DNA of 64,000 nt, from the NCBI RefSeq assembly GCF_025118155.1, contig NW_026251402.1, positions 434,001-498,000 on the forward strand, in the 5' to 3' direction. Shown piece after piece: positions 1-11,340 of the stretch (positions are counted from its first letter, which is position 1; every line of letters begins with the position of its first letter). Below the pieces are notes generated by a model. That model was given only the letters and a program-made list of their open reading frames with translations, had not been told where the DNA came from and ran no database searches. Both the position numbers and the translations under genes were made by a program. The stretch comes from Cokeromyces recurvatus (Eukaryota > Mucoromycota > Mucoromycetes > Mucorales > Mucoraceae).

Positions 1-416
1 AATATACAAATCTGATTTCAATTTAAATAGAAGTAATGATATGCCATTATTGCTTATTAATGTATAGTTAAAAATCATATTATTATGTGTTTGTAAGATA
101 ACAAAAAGCTATCTCTAATTGAATAATATTTAATGCTACCTCTTTTCTTGGATTATGTAAAGCAATAGTATCTAGTTTTTATTGAAACAGATATGTATTA
201 TTAAAAATATGGGTATAATAAAAGATCTTTTTCATAATATACCATTTAAATTATTAAAGGATTGCTCTAAATGAAATATATTACGATATCAATATTAAGC
301 TTTATTATCAAATAACTTGATGCTATACGTTATGTAAATAATAATCAAGCATTTGTAGACCCAATTACAATAATAGAAAATCATTTATTATTATTTACAA
401 AGGTAATAGTCAATGA
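1..416. other. AT-rich intergenic stretch, no gene seen
   Basis: Very AT-rich sequence downstream of the minus-strand POLE3-like gene. I see no extended reading frame with protein-like composition and no RNA gene on either strand. It probably holds the 3' flank of the neighbouring gene. Confidence 0.5.
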
Positions 417-899
417 TTATTCTTCGTCATCATTTCTATCCACATCTTCCTCTTCTTCTTCATTTTGTTCCTCCACTTCATTATCTTCCTCAGATCTTAA
501 TTTTTTAACATCAACAGACATAACATCGTCCTCATCGTCATCGTCCTCATCATCGTCCTCATCAAGCGATCGCTTTTGTCCTCGTGTCAAGTTCTCTGTC
601 TGTGCGTCCTCCTCCTCATCTTCTTTAGCTTTCGATTCATCTCTTTCTTTCTTCTTTTGCTTCTTTTCTAGCGCTATTTGTTGAAAGACTAAAAATGATC
701 GTATATATTTTTGATTCAATAGAGGTTAATTCACTTGAAAATAAAAAGAAAACTTATTTGTTCAATAGTGGATTACCTGTTAAGGATTCCTTAAGCTCAG
801 GAGCTAAATGATCTAATTCCACAATTTCTAAAGCTTTGAAAACGTCAGGCGCACTAATTGTTTTGTGATTTGCCCCCTTTGCAACATCATTAGCACTAA

Positions 900-930
<31 letters not shown>

Positions 931-1202
931 CAAAAAAGACTACGTTGTTAATTTACTGAAAGCATTCTAATCGTTTTTTTTTTAATCGCATTACACTGAA
1001 GAAATATAATTAATAAAAACAGTGGCAGCTTTACTAACAGCTAACTTTGCATCTTTTTGTAATGCTGTTCCAGGTGGAAGCTATTATAAACAAGAAATAA
1101 GAAAACGGATGCATAACAACAAAGTAATCACTTTACAGCTGCTTTTAAAACTCTTGCCACATTTGCTTTTGGTAATTCATTATCTTCAATACTACTAGAC
1201 AT
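417..1202 (-). CDS. DPB4: DNA polymerase epsilon histone-fold subunit (POLE3/Dpb4-like)
   Basis: Spliced minus-strand gene with four exons as I read it. The protein starts [20 protein letters not shown] and continues [19 protein letters not shown], the N-terminal histone-fold helices of POLE3/CHRAC17. The next exon carries [20 protein letters not shown], the fold's last helices. The last exon is basic, then strongly acidic (long D/E runs ending [15 protein letters not shown]), like the acidic tail of POLE3. Family knowledge: the protein pairs with a POLE4/Dpb3-type partner in polymerase epsilon and in chromatin-remodelling complexes such as CHRAC, in the nucleus. The methionine inside the last exon (near 719) is not the start, because that exon joins in frame to ...[10 protein letters not shown]. 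One intron contains an AT dinucleotide run near 903-927. NF-YB-type proteins share the fold but lack this acidic tail. Confidence 0.87.
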
Positions 1203-1405
1203 TTTCAAGTTGAAAAAAAAAAAAAAAAAAAAAAACTGAGCAACACGTCTTTTGATTTAAATAGCGAAAGTAGATCGTTTTTTTTTTTTTTTTGTTTGTT
1301 TAGACGGTCACGATAACAGGATCATCTCCGAAAGAAATATAAATATCATCGTAAAGTATGCGTGTGAAATAATAAAATCTGAAATCTTGTCTCTTTTACT
1401 TTAAT

Positions 1406-2329
1406 ATGAATACAGAACAAAAAGTAAGTAAAAAAAAAAAAAAACTATTTTTCATATTCTAATCATATCATTTTATATAAACACATACACACATAAAAGA
1501 AGCCTGTTCTTTTCAATTATTATAGATCTTCTGCTTCCTGGCGTATTCGTATTGCTTTAGAATGGAAAGGAGTTCAATATGATTATGTGCCTATTAATTT
1601 GTTAAATAAAGAGAATGTAAGAATTATTTATTGGCAAGAAACCTCTCCTCCCCCTTTTTTTTTTTTTTAAAAAATATGTATGTATTATTTAGTTCTCTGA
1701 AGAATATCGCAAAATAAATCCTGCTCAAAAACTACCTGCATTTACTACAAAGGATGGAGACCTTATAGCTCAGAGTCAATCTATTATTGAATATATTGAG
1801 GAAACTTATCCAGGTAAGTTTGAAACTATTTATATAAAAACATGTGACGTTTTACTTTTATTCATTAGAGCGTCCAATGCTTCCAAAGTGTCCAGTTCAA
1901 AAAGCTTATGTAAGGAAAAAGATTGTATTCTAAAATAGTAGATGTTTAAATTAATATTTATATATACAGGTTCGCGAGATTTGTCAAATAATTGCTTGTG
2001 ATATTCATCCCCTTCAAAATCTTGGCGTCCTTCAACGTATTGGAGGCGATGATCAAGATAAAAAGATGGAATGGGCTAATACCACCGTCACACTTGGCTT
2101 TAAAGCCTTAGAAGCTAGACTTGAAAAGCTTTCAGGCACTTACTGTGTCGGTGATTCAATTACTATGGCCGATATGTTCTTAGTTCCTATGGTTGGCAAT
2201 GCGAACAGATGGAATGTTGATATGACTCAATTTCCTATTATTAGTCGTATTCACAAGGCTTTATCTACTTTACCTGAATTTATTGCTGCTTCTCCACAAA
2301 ATCAGCCTGATTGTCCCAAGGGAAATTAA
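1406..2329 (+). CDS. maiA: Maleylacetoacetate isomerase (zeta-class glutathione S-transferase)
   Basis: Plus-strand gene of about six exons. A tiny first exon encodes MNTEQK and splices to [20 protein letters not shown]. This contains the zeta-class active-site motif SSxSxR, in which the serine activates glutathione. Later exons give the thioredoxin-fold end (NPAQKLPAF, then [16 protein letters not shown]) and the all-helical C-terminal domain ([15 protein letters not shown]). The order and length of about 220 residues match GSTZ1/MAAI. Known role: glutathione-dependent isomerisation of maleylacetoacetate to fumarylacetoacetate in tyrosine and phenylalanine breakdown. I chose the start at 1406 because the second exon lacks a suitable methionine and joins in frame to it. 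The stop is followed by a T-rich 3' region just before the next plus-strand gene. Confidence 0.9.
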
Positions 2330-2490
2330 TAATAATAATGTATGAAATGCATGAATCTAAATAAAGTCACGTTATCATGCTGCTTTATTATATTCATCTA
2401 TTTATTTTTTTTTTAAATGAAAATTATCTTTTTTTTATTTTTTTTTATTTTTTTTTTTGATTTTTTTCTTTAAAAAAAAAAGAAGAGACA

Positions 2491-3326
2491 ATGAGCTTAA
2501 ATTGGGTTATGTTAACGCAGGATGGTACTGCACCTGTGCCTTTACCTCAAGAAAAAATGTTCTTTACCCAAAAAGATGTTAAATTAGTTTTAGATTGTAA
2601 CGATTCGTAAAGTTATTGCCATTTATACATGTTGCAATGACAAGTAATTAACTTTTTTTTTAAATATATATATATTATAGAGTAGGAGGATATCCAGGCA
2701 ATTCAGAGTAACTATTTGTCAATAAACATGTATATATATATATGTATATATGTGTATTAACTTGTATATAGAGGATATTACGAGTCAAATAAAGGAACAG
2801 TTATATTATCTAATCAAAGAGTAAGTCATAATAATAGCTAAGTATACTACTACTAAATGAAAATAAAAATAATAGATAATCTATTTGGCACAGCCATCCT
2901 CTACACATAATTCTTTGACGACAATGCCGCAATTTAAAAATTTAACCATTCCAATTTTGAATTTTAAAAGTTGGAAATTAGAACAACCATGGTTTGGAGC
3001 AAACTATATATCTGGCACTGTTATTCCTGTAAAAAAAAAAGTTGCTATGATGATAAAAGATATAATTTAACACAGACTAAACTTCTTAAATAAATACATA
3101 GGTGCAAGGTGGCGGATTGACAAAGAATAGTCAATTAAAGTTAACTTTTACTGAAGGAGGCGCAATTGAATTTACAACTATTTTACGTAGTTTATTAGAA
3201 CGTATGGGAGAAGTAAATGAAATCCCCAGAGAATATGAACCTTTACCTGCATATGAAGGCAATGGTGATAATAGCGGCAGCAGTACAAATCATGCTAATG
3301 AGCCACCACCTCAATATACATTTTAA
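2491..3326 (+). CDS. WBP2-like protein with GRAM/PH domain and PY motif
   Basis: Plus-strand gene of about five exons. The protein starts MSLNWVMLTQDGTAPVPL and has a GRAM-like core: FFTQKDVKLVLDC, a short GYPGNSEGYYES loop, GTVILSNQRIIYLAQ, then FKNLTIPILNFKSWKLEQPWFGANYISG. It ends with a proline-rich tail containing PPPQY, a PPxY motif of the type bound by WW domains. This layout (GRAM followed by a PY-motif tail) is that of the WW-domain-binding protein 2 family, here shortened. Family knowledge links it to WW-domain partners such as HECT ubiquitin ligases; a Rsp5-type partner here is inference. It starts about 160 nt after the isomerase stop on the same strand. Confidence 0.83.
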
Positions 3327-3574
3327 TTTTATGCATATATAAAAGTGTCTTGATATAAAGATATGGTTTTATTATTATAGTGATGCAAAGTAAAAAGTAC
3401 AAGTATATAAATATATCTTTTTTTTTCTTTTTTATATTTATATATAAATATGTATAAATATATTTATGTACAAAATAATGATATATATAAATATAAATAT
3501 ATATGTGTATATTCATTTATAATATAAATAAATATTATATGTATACACGTATTGTTCTTTTTTTTTTTCCCTTT

Positions 3575-3870
3575 TTAACCAAATGTGGAAACAATATGCG
3601 CTAATTGAAGTAAGCCACTCGAAGAAGAGTTATTGGTCTTTTTACTACTACTACTATTACTATTATCTTCATCTTTATCATCGGACTTTGTAGGTCGTTT
3701 ATGGTTCTCATTCTTCTTATTATGATGAGTTTGTGTGACGTCAGCTAATTCTTCCTCATGTTTAGCTGGATGAAGTAATGTATATGGGAAACTTGGATTG
3801 TGCGGTCTTGCGAATGTTAAAGGACGATGTTGATAAAACAGAGAAGAGTTTATAGATGGTTTTTCAGTAA

Positions 3871-3905
<35 letters not shown>

Positions 3906-4751
3906 TTTGTGGTGGTGGTAGTGGGTAAAAGAGTAGTATCAGGTTTAGAATGATGTTGAGTATAGGTATTATTATTATTCACTTTGGTATCATCCATAAT
4001 ATGGTGAATAGAAGGTAAAGAAGTGGTAGAGGGTGAAGGAGACTTTTCATTTTCTTTTTGATGAATAGGAACTGACTTTTTTAAAGGAGAAGGAGATTTT
4101 ACAGCTGGAGTTAATGGTAAAGGGAAATTAAATCGAACTGATGTGTATTTTTCATTTGTTGTATTGGTATTTGTTCTTAACGATTGATGATAATTAGAAA
4201 GATGCTGATCAATTGTTAGTGGAGGCTCTACTCTAACGGGATCAGAACGGATACGATGATGAGCATGAAGACGTGGTCTTGGTCTTGCTTCCTCTACGAT
4301 TCCCCTCTTTTGTGATCTTCTCGATTTTGGTGACATATGAGTTCTGTAATGCTGCATCATGTTATCTTGGCGTGAAAATCTAGATTGGCAACCGGGAAAT
4401 AAGCAGGGAAAGTTCTTTTCACCTGTATGAATCCTGTTATGTCTAGCAAGATGGCCACTAGTAATAATGTAAATAAAATAAAATAAACCAGAGAGAGATA
4501 GATATCTATTTATATGTATTTATTTTATTATTTTACCTGGTTGTAAAGCTTTTATTACATCCAGGCTCAGTACAGTGATATTTTCTTTTAGATTGCTGTT
4601 GAGACGTATCTTGTTGTTGTTGTTGCTCATTCGAAGATGGACTATTTTGTTCAATGTCAACATTTGAATTTAATAAACTAACTTGTCTACCTGATGCATT
4701 TTTTACTGATAATAAACTTTCATTCATTATAATTAAAGGGGAAGACGACAA
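3575..4751 (-). CDS. C2H2 zinc-finger transcription factor, Nrg1/Rgm1-like
   Basis: Two-exon minus-strand gene; the intron is about 4458-4536. Two adjacent C2H2 fingers span the splice: YHCTEPGCNKSFTTSGHLAR then the linker HTGEKNFPC and the second finger ending SRFSRQDNMMQHYRTH. The SGHLARH and SRQDNxxQHYRTH helices are those of the yeast Nrg1/Rgm1/Usv1-type regulators, which bind CCCCT-like (STRE-related) sites. The N-terminal 60 residues are Q/S rich; the long C-terminal part is low-complexity, with a poly-Thr run and poly-Ser/Asn near the end. DNA binding is well supported; whether it represses (as Nrg1) or activates is unknown. The 1.75-kb upstream gap contains several CCCCT/AGGGG words, so self-regulation is possible but untested. 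Confidence 0.83.
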
Positions 4752-6503
4752 TACTATTTTTTTTTTCTTTTTTAAAAAAGGAAAAAGAAAAAAGAAAAAA
4801 ATTAAAATAAGTTTCAGAGACCAAAAAAAAAAAAAAAAAGATCAAATGAGGTTTTATATGAAGATAGTGTATTATATAATTATTTTAAACTCCAGTCCGC
4901 GGAAATTACAAAAATGGTGAAAAAAAAGAGACCCTTAGCCATAAACGATCATAAGGGTGCCCAGCTCAAAACCATGAACCACTCATAAAAAAGGGGTTCT
5001 TTTTATTTATTTATTTTATTTTTCATTTTCTAATAATAAATTCACACACATCGATATAATTCTTATTATTCCCATTTGTGTACTATGATTTCCTCGGAAT
5101 AAAAAAGATGCATATTTTTAGGAATGGACCCTGTTTAAATGATAAACAATAAACATTTATTTATGACATAATAAATATCATTATATAATATCAGCATGTA
5201 AGAAAGAAAGAAAGAAAAAAAAAAGAAGGATATATACATGTCTCTACTACTATTACAAGCTAGACCAGTGCTTTTTATACATATGAGCATAGGTTTATGC
5301 TATTCTACTACCATACCACAAATGTCAAAGTGATTATTAATAAAAAAAAAAGGGAAATAACAAATGCCACTTGACTGTCTGAAATCGAATACTTACTTTA
5401 AAGGAAAAGAAGGATTGTTAACAGTATTATGTATAAAAAGTCGGTTTATTATATCTTACTAGAGTTGCTTTTCTTTCAAAATTATATAGACTTCAGTCAT
5501 ATACATTGCTTATTCTTAACAAAAATGCTCTCTAATGTTCTTCAAAGGGCCAATATACATAATAGTTTCTCTTTTATATTACTCAACGTGGTAATCAACC
5601 TATTTCTTTGAGTTAGGATCTTGCCATTTGCAAGTATCCTTTACTTTTAACTATATTTGCTTTATCAATAAACACACAAGCTTTCAAATAGCACATATCT
5701 ATACTTTAGAATCAAATCTTTCTAACTCTGTAATGCCACACAATACACCAAATTCGAATAAAGAAAAAAAAAAAAGGGAATTAAACTAGCCCCTTTCCTG
5801 AAATTATACAACATCATTTTGGTTATTTTTTAATTACTAGATCCAAACAAACAGTGTTTATCAAACTGTAGCCCATCATAAGATGAGGGGGGAGGGAGTT
5901 TCTTTACAAGCTATTTGGTAGAATAGTGCACATTCTTATTTTAAAGGGAAGGGAGGCTTTTTTTTTTGAATTCGTGAAAACTCCTAATCTTTATTACATT
6001 ATCTGTTTCCATTAAATTGTTCAGGTCAATAACTCTATTATATTGAATTTCTTTATAAGAAATAAAAGTATTATCAATACTAATAAAGAGGAAGAAGGGA
6101 TACTAATCAATAACGTCACACAACAAAGAAGGTCGAACAGATTTGATTTCATTTTCAGCAAATTAAATTAAGACAAGAGAGCTTAATTTTCTATTCTACG
6201 CATTAAAAGCGAGTCTACTAAATTGAAAAGCTAAAATCTTCATTACTTGAAACACGAAAAAAGATTATTTTTTTTCCCTTTAAACCAGGGACAATAACCA
6301 ACAATCTTCTGTAATAGTTTTTTCTTATTTTCTTTATGTACGTAATGAATTAAAATTCCGTCTTTTAGCTATCTTTACGGGGTGACCCTGTTATTTTTTT
6401 TTTTTTTTTAGGCTACTGCTGCCTTTTATATTTTTGTTTTTTAACCCCACTCTTATTTTGTTCCTTGTTTTATCAAATAACAAAAAATAAAATAAAAAAA
6501 ATA
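4752..6503. other. Long divergent intergenic region with hairpins and CCCCT words
   Basis: About 1.75 kb between the divergent zinc-finger gene and the phosphate carrier gene. No convincing coding sequence was found; short reading frames here have no protein-like features. It holds two small hairpins near 4931-5000 followed by a T run (see findings). It also has several AGGGG/CCCCT words (for example near 4993, 5793 and 5886) that could bind STRE-type factors, and a T tract near 6391-6410. It probably contains the promoters of both flanking genes. Confidence 0.45.
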
Positions 6504-7863
6504 ATGGTCCCATCTCAAGAAACCCTCAAGAAGAACTTCATTATCCCCTCTCCTGCTGGTGATGCTGTTGCTCCTACTGGTGCAAACCTTTATGCTCGTT
6601 TTGCTCTTGCCGGTGCTATCTGTTGTGGTATCACTCACGGTGCAATGTAAGTTTTTTTTTTACCATGTAATTATGAATGTATACATGACCTAACCATTTT
6701 AACAAAATAGGGTAAAATAACATAAATGAACATACATACATACATATATATATACATATATACATGTATATAAAGAAAATGATTAATAATTTCATATCAT
6801 AAATAGACTCCTGTTGATGTCGTTAAGACTAGAATTCAATTGTCTCCCGAGATTTACAACAAGGTAATAAAAATAATAATAATGGAGAAGAAAAAAAAAA
6901 TTTTTTTTGTTAACACAACTATTTAAAGGGTATGATTGCTGGTTTCCGTCAAGTCGTTCAAGCTGAAGGTGCTGGTGCCTTGTTGACCGGTTTTGGTCCT
7001 ACCGCTGCTGGTTACTTCTTGCAAGGTGCTTTCAAGTTTGGTGGTTATGAATTCTGGAAAAAGACCTTTATTAATGCTATTGGTGTTGAAAAGGCATCTG
7101 AAAACCGTACTGCCATTTATTTGGGTGCTTCTGCTATTGCTGAATTCTTTGCTGATGTTGCACTCTGTCCATTGGAAGCTACTCGTATTCGTCTTGTCTC
7201 TCAGCCTACCTTTGCTTCTGGTCTTCTTTCTGGTTTCTCCAAGATTATGAAAGAAGAAGGTGTCCTTAAGGGTTTCTATTCTGGTTTCGGTCCTATTTTA
7301 TTCAAACAAGTTCCTTATACCATGGCCAAGTTCGTTGTCTATGAACGTACTACGTAAGTCTTTTTTTTTTTTCTTATATTGAATTATAAACGTACATACT
7401 GATACATTTTTTTTATTTATTAACATAGTGAATTGATTTTGAAATCTTTGGATACTCCTAAGGATCAAATTGCTCCTTCTACTATGACTGTTGTTAATCT
7501 TAGTTCTGGTATTGTTGCTGGTACAGTTGCTGCCATCGTTTCTCAACCTGCTGACACCTTGTTGTCCAAGATTAACAAACAAAAGGGTGCTGCTGGTGAA
7601 TCTCTTACTTCTCGTCTTGTTACTATGGCTGGTCAACTTGGTTTCAAGGGTCTCTTCTTGGGTCTTGGTCCTCGTATTGTTATGGTTGCCACTCTTACTG
7701 CTGGTCAATTGTAAGTATTTTATTAATTAGAAAATAAGGAGGAGAGGGAAGGGAGAGAAGATTGACATGGATTAACGTTTATTTTTTTTTTTTTTATAGC
7801 GCTATTTACGGTGATATTAAGCGTGTTTTGGGAGCTACTGGTGGTGTTGAAATTGCTAAATAA
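6504..7863 (+). CDS. MIR1: Mitochondrial phosphate carrier (Mir1/PiC)
   Basis: Plus-strand gene. The protein contains three mitochondrial-carrier repeats with the signatures [26 protein letters not shown] and [12 protein letters not shown]. It also has [12 protein letters not shown] and [12 protein letters not shown], typical of the phosphate carrier rather than other carriers. Known role: H+/phosphate symport across the inner mitochondrial membrane. Length is about 310 residues, normal for the family. Exons as read: 6504-6646, a single base at 6711, 6807-6863, 6929-7353, 7429-7710, 7800-7863. The first join needs that one extra base: GCAAT + G + ACTCCT gives the conserved AMTPVDVV, whereas direct joining shifts the frame (see findings). 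Codon use is C/T-rich and regular (GGT, GCT, AAG), as in highly expressed genes, unlike its neighbours. Confidence 0.95.
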
Positions 7864-8015
7864 TTTACTTGATTATGATTTTACATATACACACTATATA
7901 CAACACAACACAACACATATACTATTTCTATCTTACTTTAGAATTTTAAACCTTTATATTTATATTATTACAGAATTGGTTGTTATAAATAAAATAAAAA
8001 AAAAAAGAGAGACTA

Positions 8016-8551
8016 TCAAATATTCTTTACCGAATTATTTTTTGACGTAGAGGAGGTAGTCGTGACAACTGGGCTACTTGCTGACCTTTCCAGTGTTATT
8101 GGTGCGCCCGTTACAGTAGTTAATCTTTTTAATATAGAATTCCAGCTTTCAATTTGGGATTGAACTACAATCTAAAAATGTATGTGTATGAATATAACCA
8201 GGAGGATGACTTGAAAGAATTCATTTTACCTGATAAGGAAATGGATTACCTTCAGTCGTTGTAATAGAAGGTATATGTTCTTTATATTCATTAACCATAT
8301 TTAATATTTTCAACAAGCATTGTATAAATTGATGTTCGATTGATTTGTTTAATTTGATTTTTTCTATAAACATGTATAATATATAAACATTACTGTTAAT
8401 ATAATATAATATAAAGCTACCTTGTTCTGAAACAGGTGTAGGAATCATGTTTAATGTGATGATCCATTGTTCCCAACACACATGTTCTTCAGATTTAGAA
8501 AATTGAAACCAGTTCTTTTTTAATTTCTTTTCATAAAATAAAACTGCCAGC

Positions 8552-8595
<44 letters not shown>

Positions 8596-9145
8596 TATGT
8601 GTATGTGTGTATGTATGTATGCATGTATTAATTCTTCTCTCTTTCTGTCTTTATTATTATCATCATTACCTTTCCTTGCTTTAATTGACTTGTGTTATGC
8701 AAAAACTCTACTATCTTTTCTTCTATCAAGTTCTCAACTTCACTATTATCTGTAATAGACTAAATCAAAAAGGGGAAACAAAAAACAAATATTGTTATTA
8801 TACATCTATCTATCTATCTATTTGCGTACTTTACAACTGTTGTATTTAATACTCTAAGCTCACGAGGTATGACGTTAGTTAACAGACGATGAAAAAAGAT
8901 GGAATGTAATAATCCTTTAATGAACGTTAGTCAATTGTAATCAATTACTATTCTATTTCTTTTCTTTAATACCTCGAAGAACATCTTTTACTTGATTCCT
9001 TGGTAACCCATTCTTTTATCAAAGAAAAAGAGGGGAAGAGAGAGGAGAGAGAGAGAGAGATAAAGGGGGAATTAAATTAAGACAATCATATTAATAGGAT
9101 GGATAATACCAATTCTAACTTGAATTCTTCTAATGAACTAGTCAT
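8016..9145 (-). CDS. ATG101: Autophagy protein ATG101
   Basis: Minus-strand gene of seven short exons. Assembled motifs in order: FKLELNGLPRNQVKDVLRG then LLHSIFFHRLLTNV (N-terminal HORMA strand/helix), LAVLFYEKKLKKNWFQFSK, HVCWEQWIITLNMIP, and KILNMVNEYKEHIPSITTTE followed by GNPFPYQ. The NWF segment corresponds to the family's WF finger, and CWEQW to its conserved tryptophan strand. ATG101 is a HORMA-fold partner of Atg13 in the autophagy-initiating Atg1/ULK complex; it is absent from Saccharomyces but present in most fungi. The tail (TTSSTSKNNS) is disordered. One intron contains a (GT)n microsatellite on the plus strand. I chose the start at 9145 because its first exon joins in frame to NGLPRN. 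Confidence 0.86.
8554..8620. repeat. (GT)n microsatellite inside an ATG101 intron
   Basis: A run of GT dinucleotides about 35 nt long followed by degenerate TGTATG units. On the coding (minus) strand it is (AC)n, lying before the acceptor of an intron between the LKQGK and LAVLFY exons. Confidence 0.85.
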
Positions 9146-9229
9146 TCTTTTAATGTAGATGTATATAGATGTATATATGTATATGCGTATATATTTTAAA
9201 AGGAAAAAAAAAGAACTAGAGTGATTGAA

Positions 9230-9271
<42 letters not shown>

Positions 9272-9460
9272 CCCTCTCCAAAGAAAAAATTATACTTGTA
9301 CAGCTCACACTATACTTATTTAGGATATCAGCATGAATATGAAGGGTTTCAGCATTAAATAATTCAACTCGTTTATTATACAACGCTTTTCCTTTTCTAT
9401 CAACATCCTCTACAATTATATACACTTATTATATATACATATATGATGAATAATGCTATT
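9146..9460. other. Gap between ATG101 and MET7 with a T39 tract and a small open frame
   Basis: Contains a T tract at 9233-9271 on the plus strand. A minus-strand open frame at about 9290-9425 has non-repetitive composition (includes KALYNKRVELFNAETLHIHA). It lacks an obvious partner exon and may be a 3' UTR of MET7, a small gene or chance. Confidence 0.4.
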
Positions 9461-10338
9461 TTATTGTGGTTGAATACCAAGGACAGTTAACATATTTCCT
9501 ACCATAATCAGACTTCCAGTTGTCAAGATTTGAACTTGCTCTTTATCATTTGGTAAATTATTCGATCTATTAATAGCAAATTGAACAGTATCTTCAATCG
9601 TTTCTACTACATGAACACAGTCTTTATAAAATTCAGGTACTTGCTCAAGCCAACTTTTAGCCAATACTTGCTGTACAGACGTAATCTCTTCCCTGGAATC
9701 TGTTCTATTGGTATTATCTGCGGTATAACCTTCTTTAAAGGTAACATTAGTAGTAAACACAACATGATCAAAATGAACTTGAGGTTGAATTTCAGAGATA
9801 ACCCTTAATAATTTACTACTATCACGACCATGAGTACAGTTGAAAACCAAAATACGTAATGCTTTTGAATTATGTTCTGCAATGTCCTTGAACCATGCTG
9901 CACATACCTGAAGACTTTCAATCGTATGTGCACCATCCAAGTACCATGTTACATTATTATTATTATTGCTACCATATTTAGTCTCTTTTATAGGTAATTC
10001 TTGACATCTTCCTGGCCATTTCACCATAGCTAATCCTTGTCTAAATTCTTTAGGAACTTGCTCATTATTATCAAATTGAATACCACGTATTTTCTTTAAC
10101 CATATTTTACATATTTCAATAGCTGTTAATGCATTATACTTTTGATGAATACCAGCTAAACCAAGTTTTATATCGTCTAATTTACAAATATCTTTAGCAT
10201 GGACAATGGTTAAAGGTGCATTCTTTTCTTGAGCTCTTTTCTTTACTACTTCCATAGCTTCAGGAACTTGTTTAAATGAAATAACAGGCACACCAGGCTA
10301 TAAATAATATATTATTTCATATGACTAGATTACTCTAT

Positions 10339-10373
<35 letters not shown>

Positions 10374-11126
10374 TTAATAATCCCTGCCTTATGCCATGCA
10401 ATTTGGTCAATTGTATTCCCCAATATAGAGACATGATCTAAACCTAAAGCAGTGATACCACATACAATTGGCTTTTCAATGATATTTGTAGAATCATATT
10501 CACCACCTATGCCTACTTCCAAAATAGCACAATCTACCTACATTATTATAAGTTTTCTTTCTTTCTTTATTTTAATCAATTAAAGTTTACCTTTTCTTGT
10601 ATAAAGGCATGTAAAGCAACCAAAGTCAAGAATCTAAAATAAACAGGCTTATCAGGATGCTCTCTTTTATTCCTTAATAAAGCTTGTGTATCTTGTTCTG
10701 ATAAATTCAAAGCTCTAATTGCTTCTTCTTTAGTAGCTTCTAATCTTTCCCAAACATCTTGAAAATATCTAGAAAATAACTCTTCACTAATAGGTTCACC
10801 ATTAATACGAATACGTTCTCGAACAGCAACAAGATGAGGCGAGGTAAATAAACCGGTTTTGATGTTGGAATCATAGTGATGAAGTATCGATTGAGTCAAA
10901 GCGCTTGTTGAACCTTTGCCTTTTGTACCTGTCACATGTATTAAATTCAACTTGTCAAAATCCTTGGGCTCGTAACCTATACGTCTAAAGTGCTCCTTCA
11001 TTTCTGGTAAACTCTTTTCACTTGCACGAGGTCCTGCTTTACGGAGCTGTTCTAATAAGGCTGCATTACTTTGTAATGAATTAAGTTTTTCAACTGCTTC
11101 GTTATATGTGAATTTCCTTTTTGACA
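9461..11126 (-). CDS. MET7: Folylpolyglutamate synthase
   Basis: Minus-strand gene of three exons. Key motifs: P-loop [13 protein letters not shown], folate-binding [14 protein letters not shown], the Mur-ligase-type metal/substrate segment [23 protein letters not shown], and the C-terminal domain motif LDGAHTIES. Length of about 490 residues and domain order match eukaryotic FPGS (Mur ligase middle and C-terminal domains). Known role: ATP-dependent addition of glutamates to folates, retaining them in cytosol and mitochondria; required for methionine synthesis with MET6, also in this window. Start chosen at [15 protein letters not shown]; an upstream in-frame methionine would add a lysine/phenylalanine-rich stretch with no family likeness. 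The intron after exon 2 contains a T29 tract at 10342-10370. Confidence 0.93.
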
Positions 11127-11340
11127 TTATTGAACTATTTCTTTTCTGAATAAAAAAAAAACGAAAAAAAAAAAGTTTTTTATAATACATAGAAATAATA
11201 ATAAAACCGATATTTATATGTATATTTTTGTATATACACAAATATACACATATTCATATACACATATTCATACACATATAAAAAATAGGTGTATCTATAA
11301 AAAAAAAAATAGATAGATAGATTTGATAATCCAATCAAAT

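Noticed and set aside
3295..3516. Minus-strand Tyr/Ile-rich frame between WBP2 and the zinc-finger gene
   Set aside because: Low-complexity translation of ATA/TAT repeats in a 250-nt convergent gap.
8555..8755. Plus-strand Cys/Val frame starting MCVCVCVC
   Set aside because: It translates a (GT)n microsatellite within an ATG101 intron.
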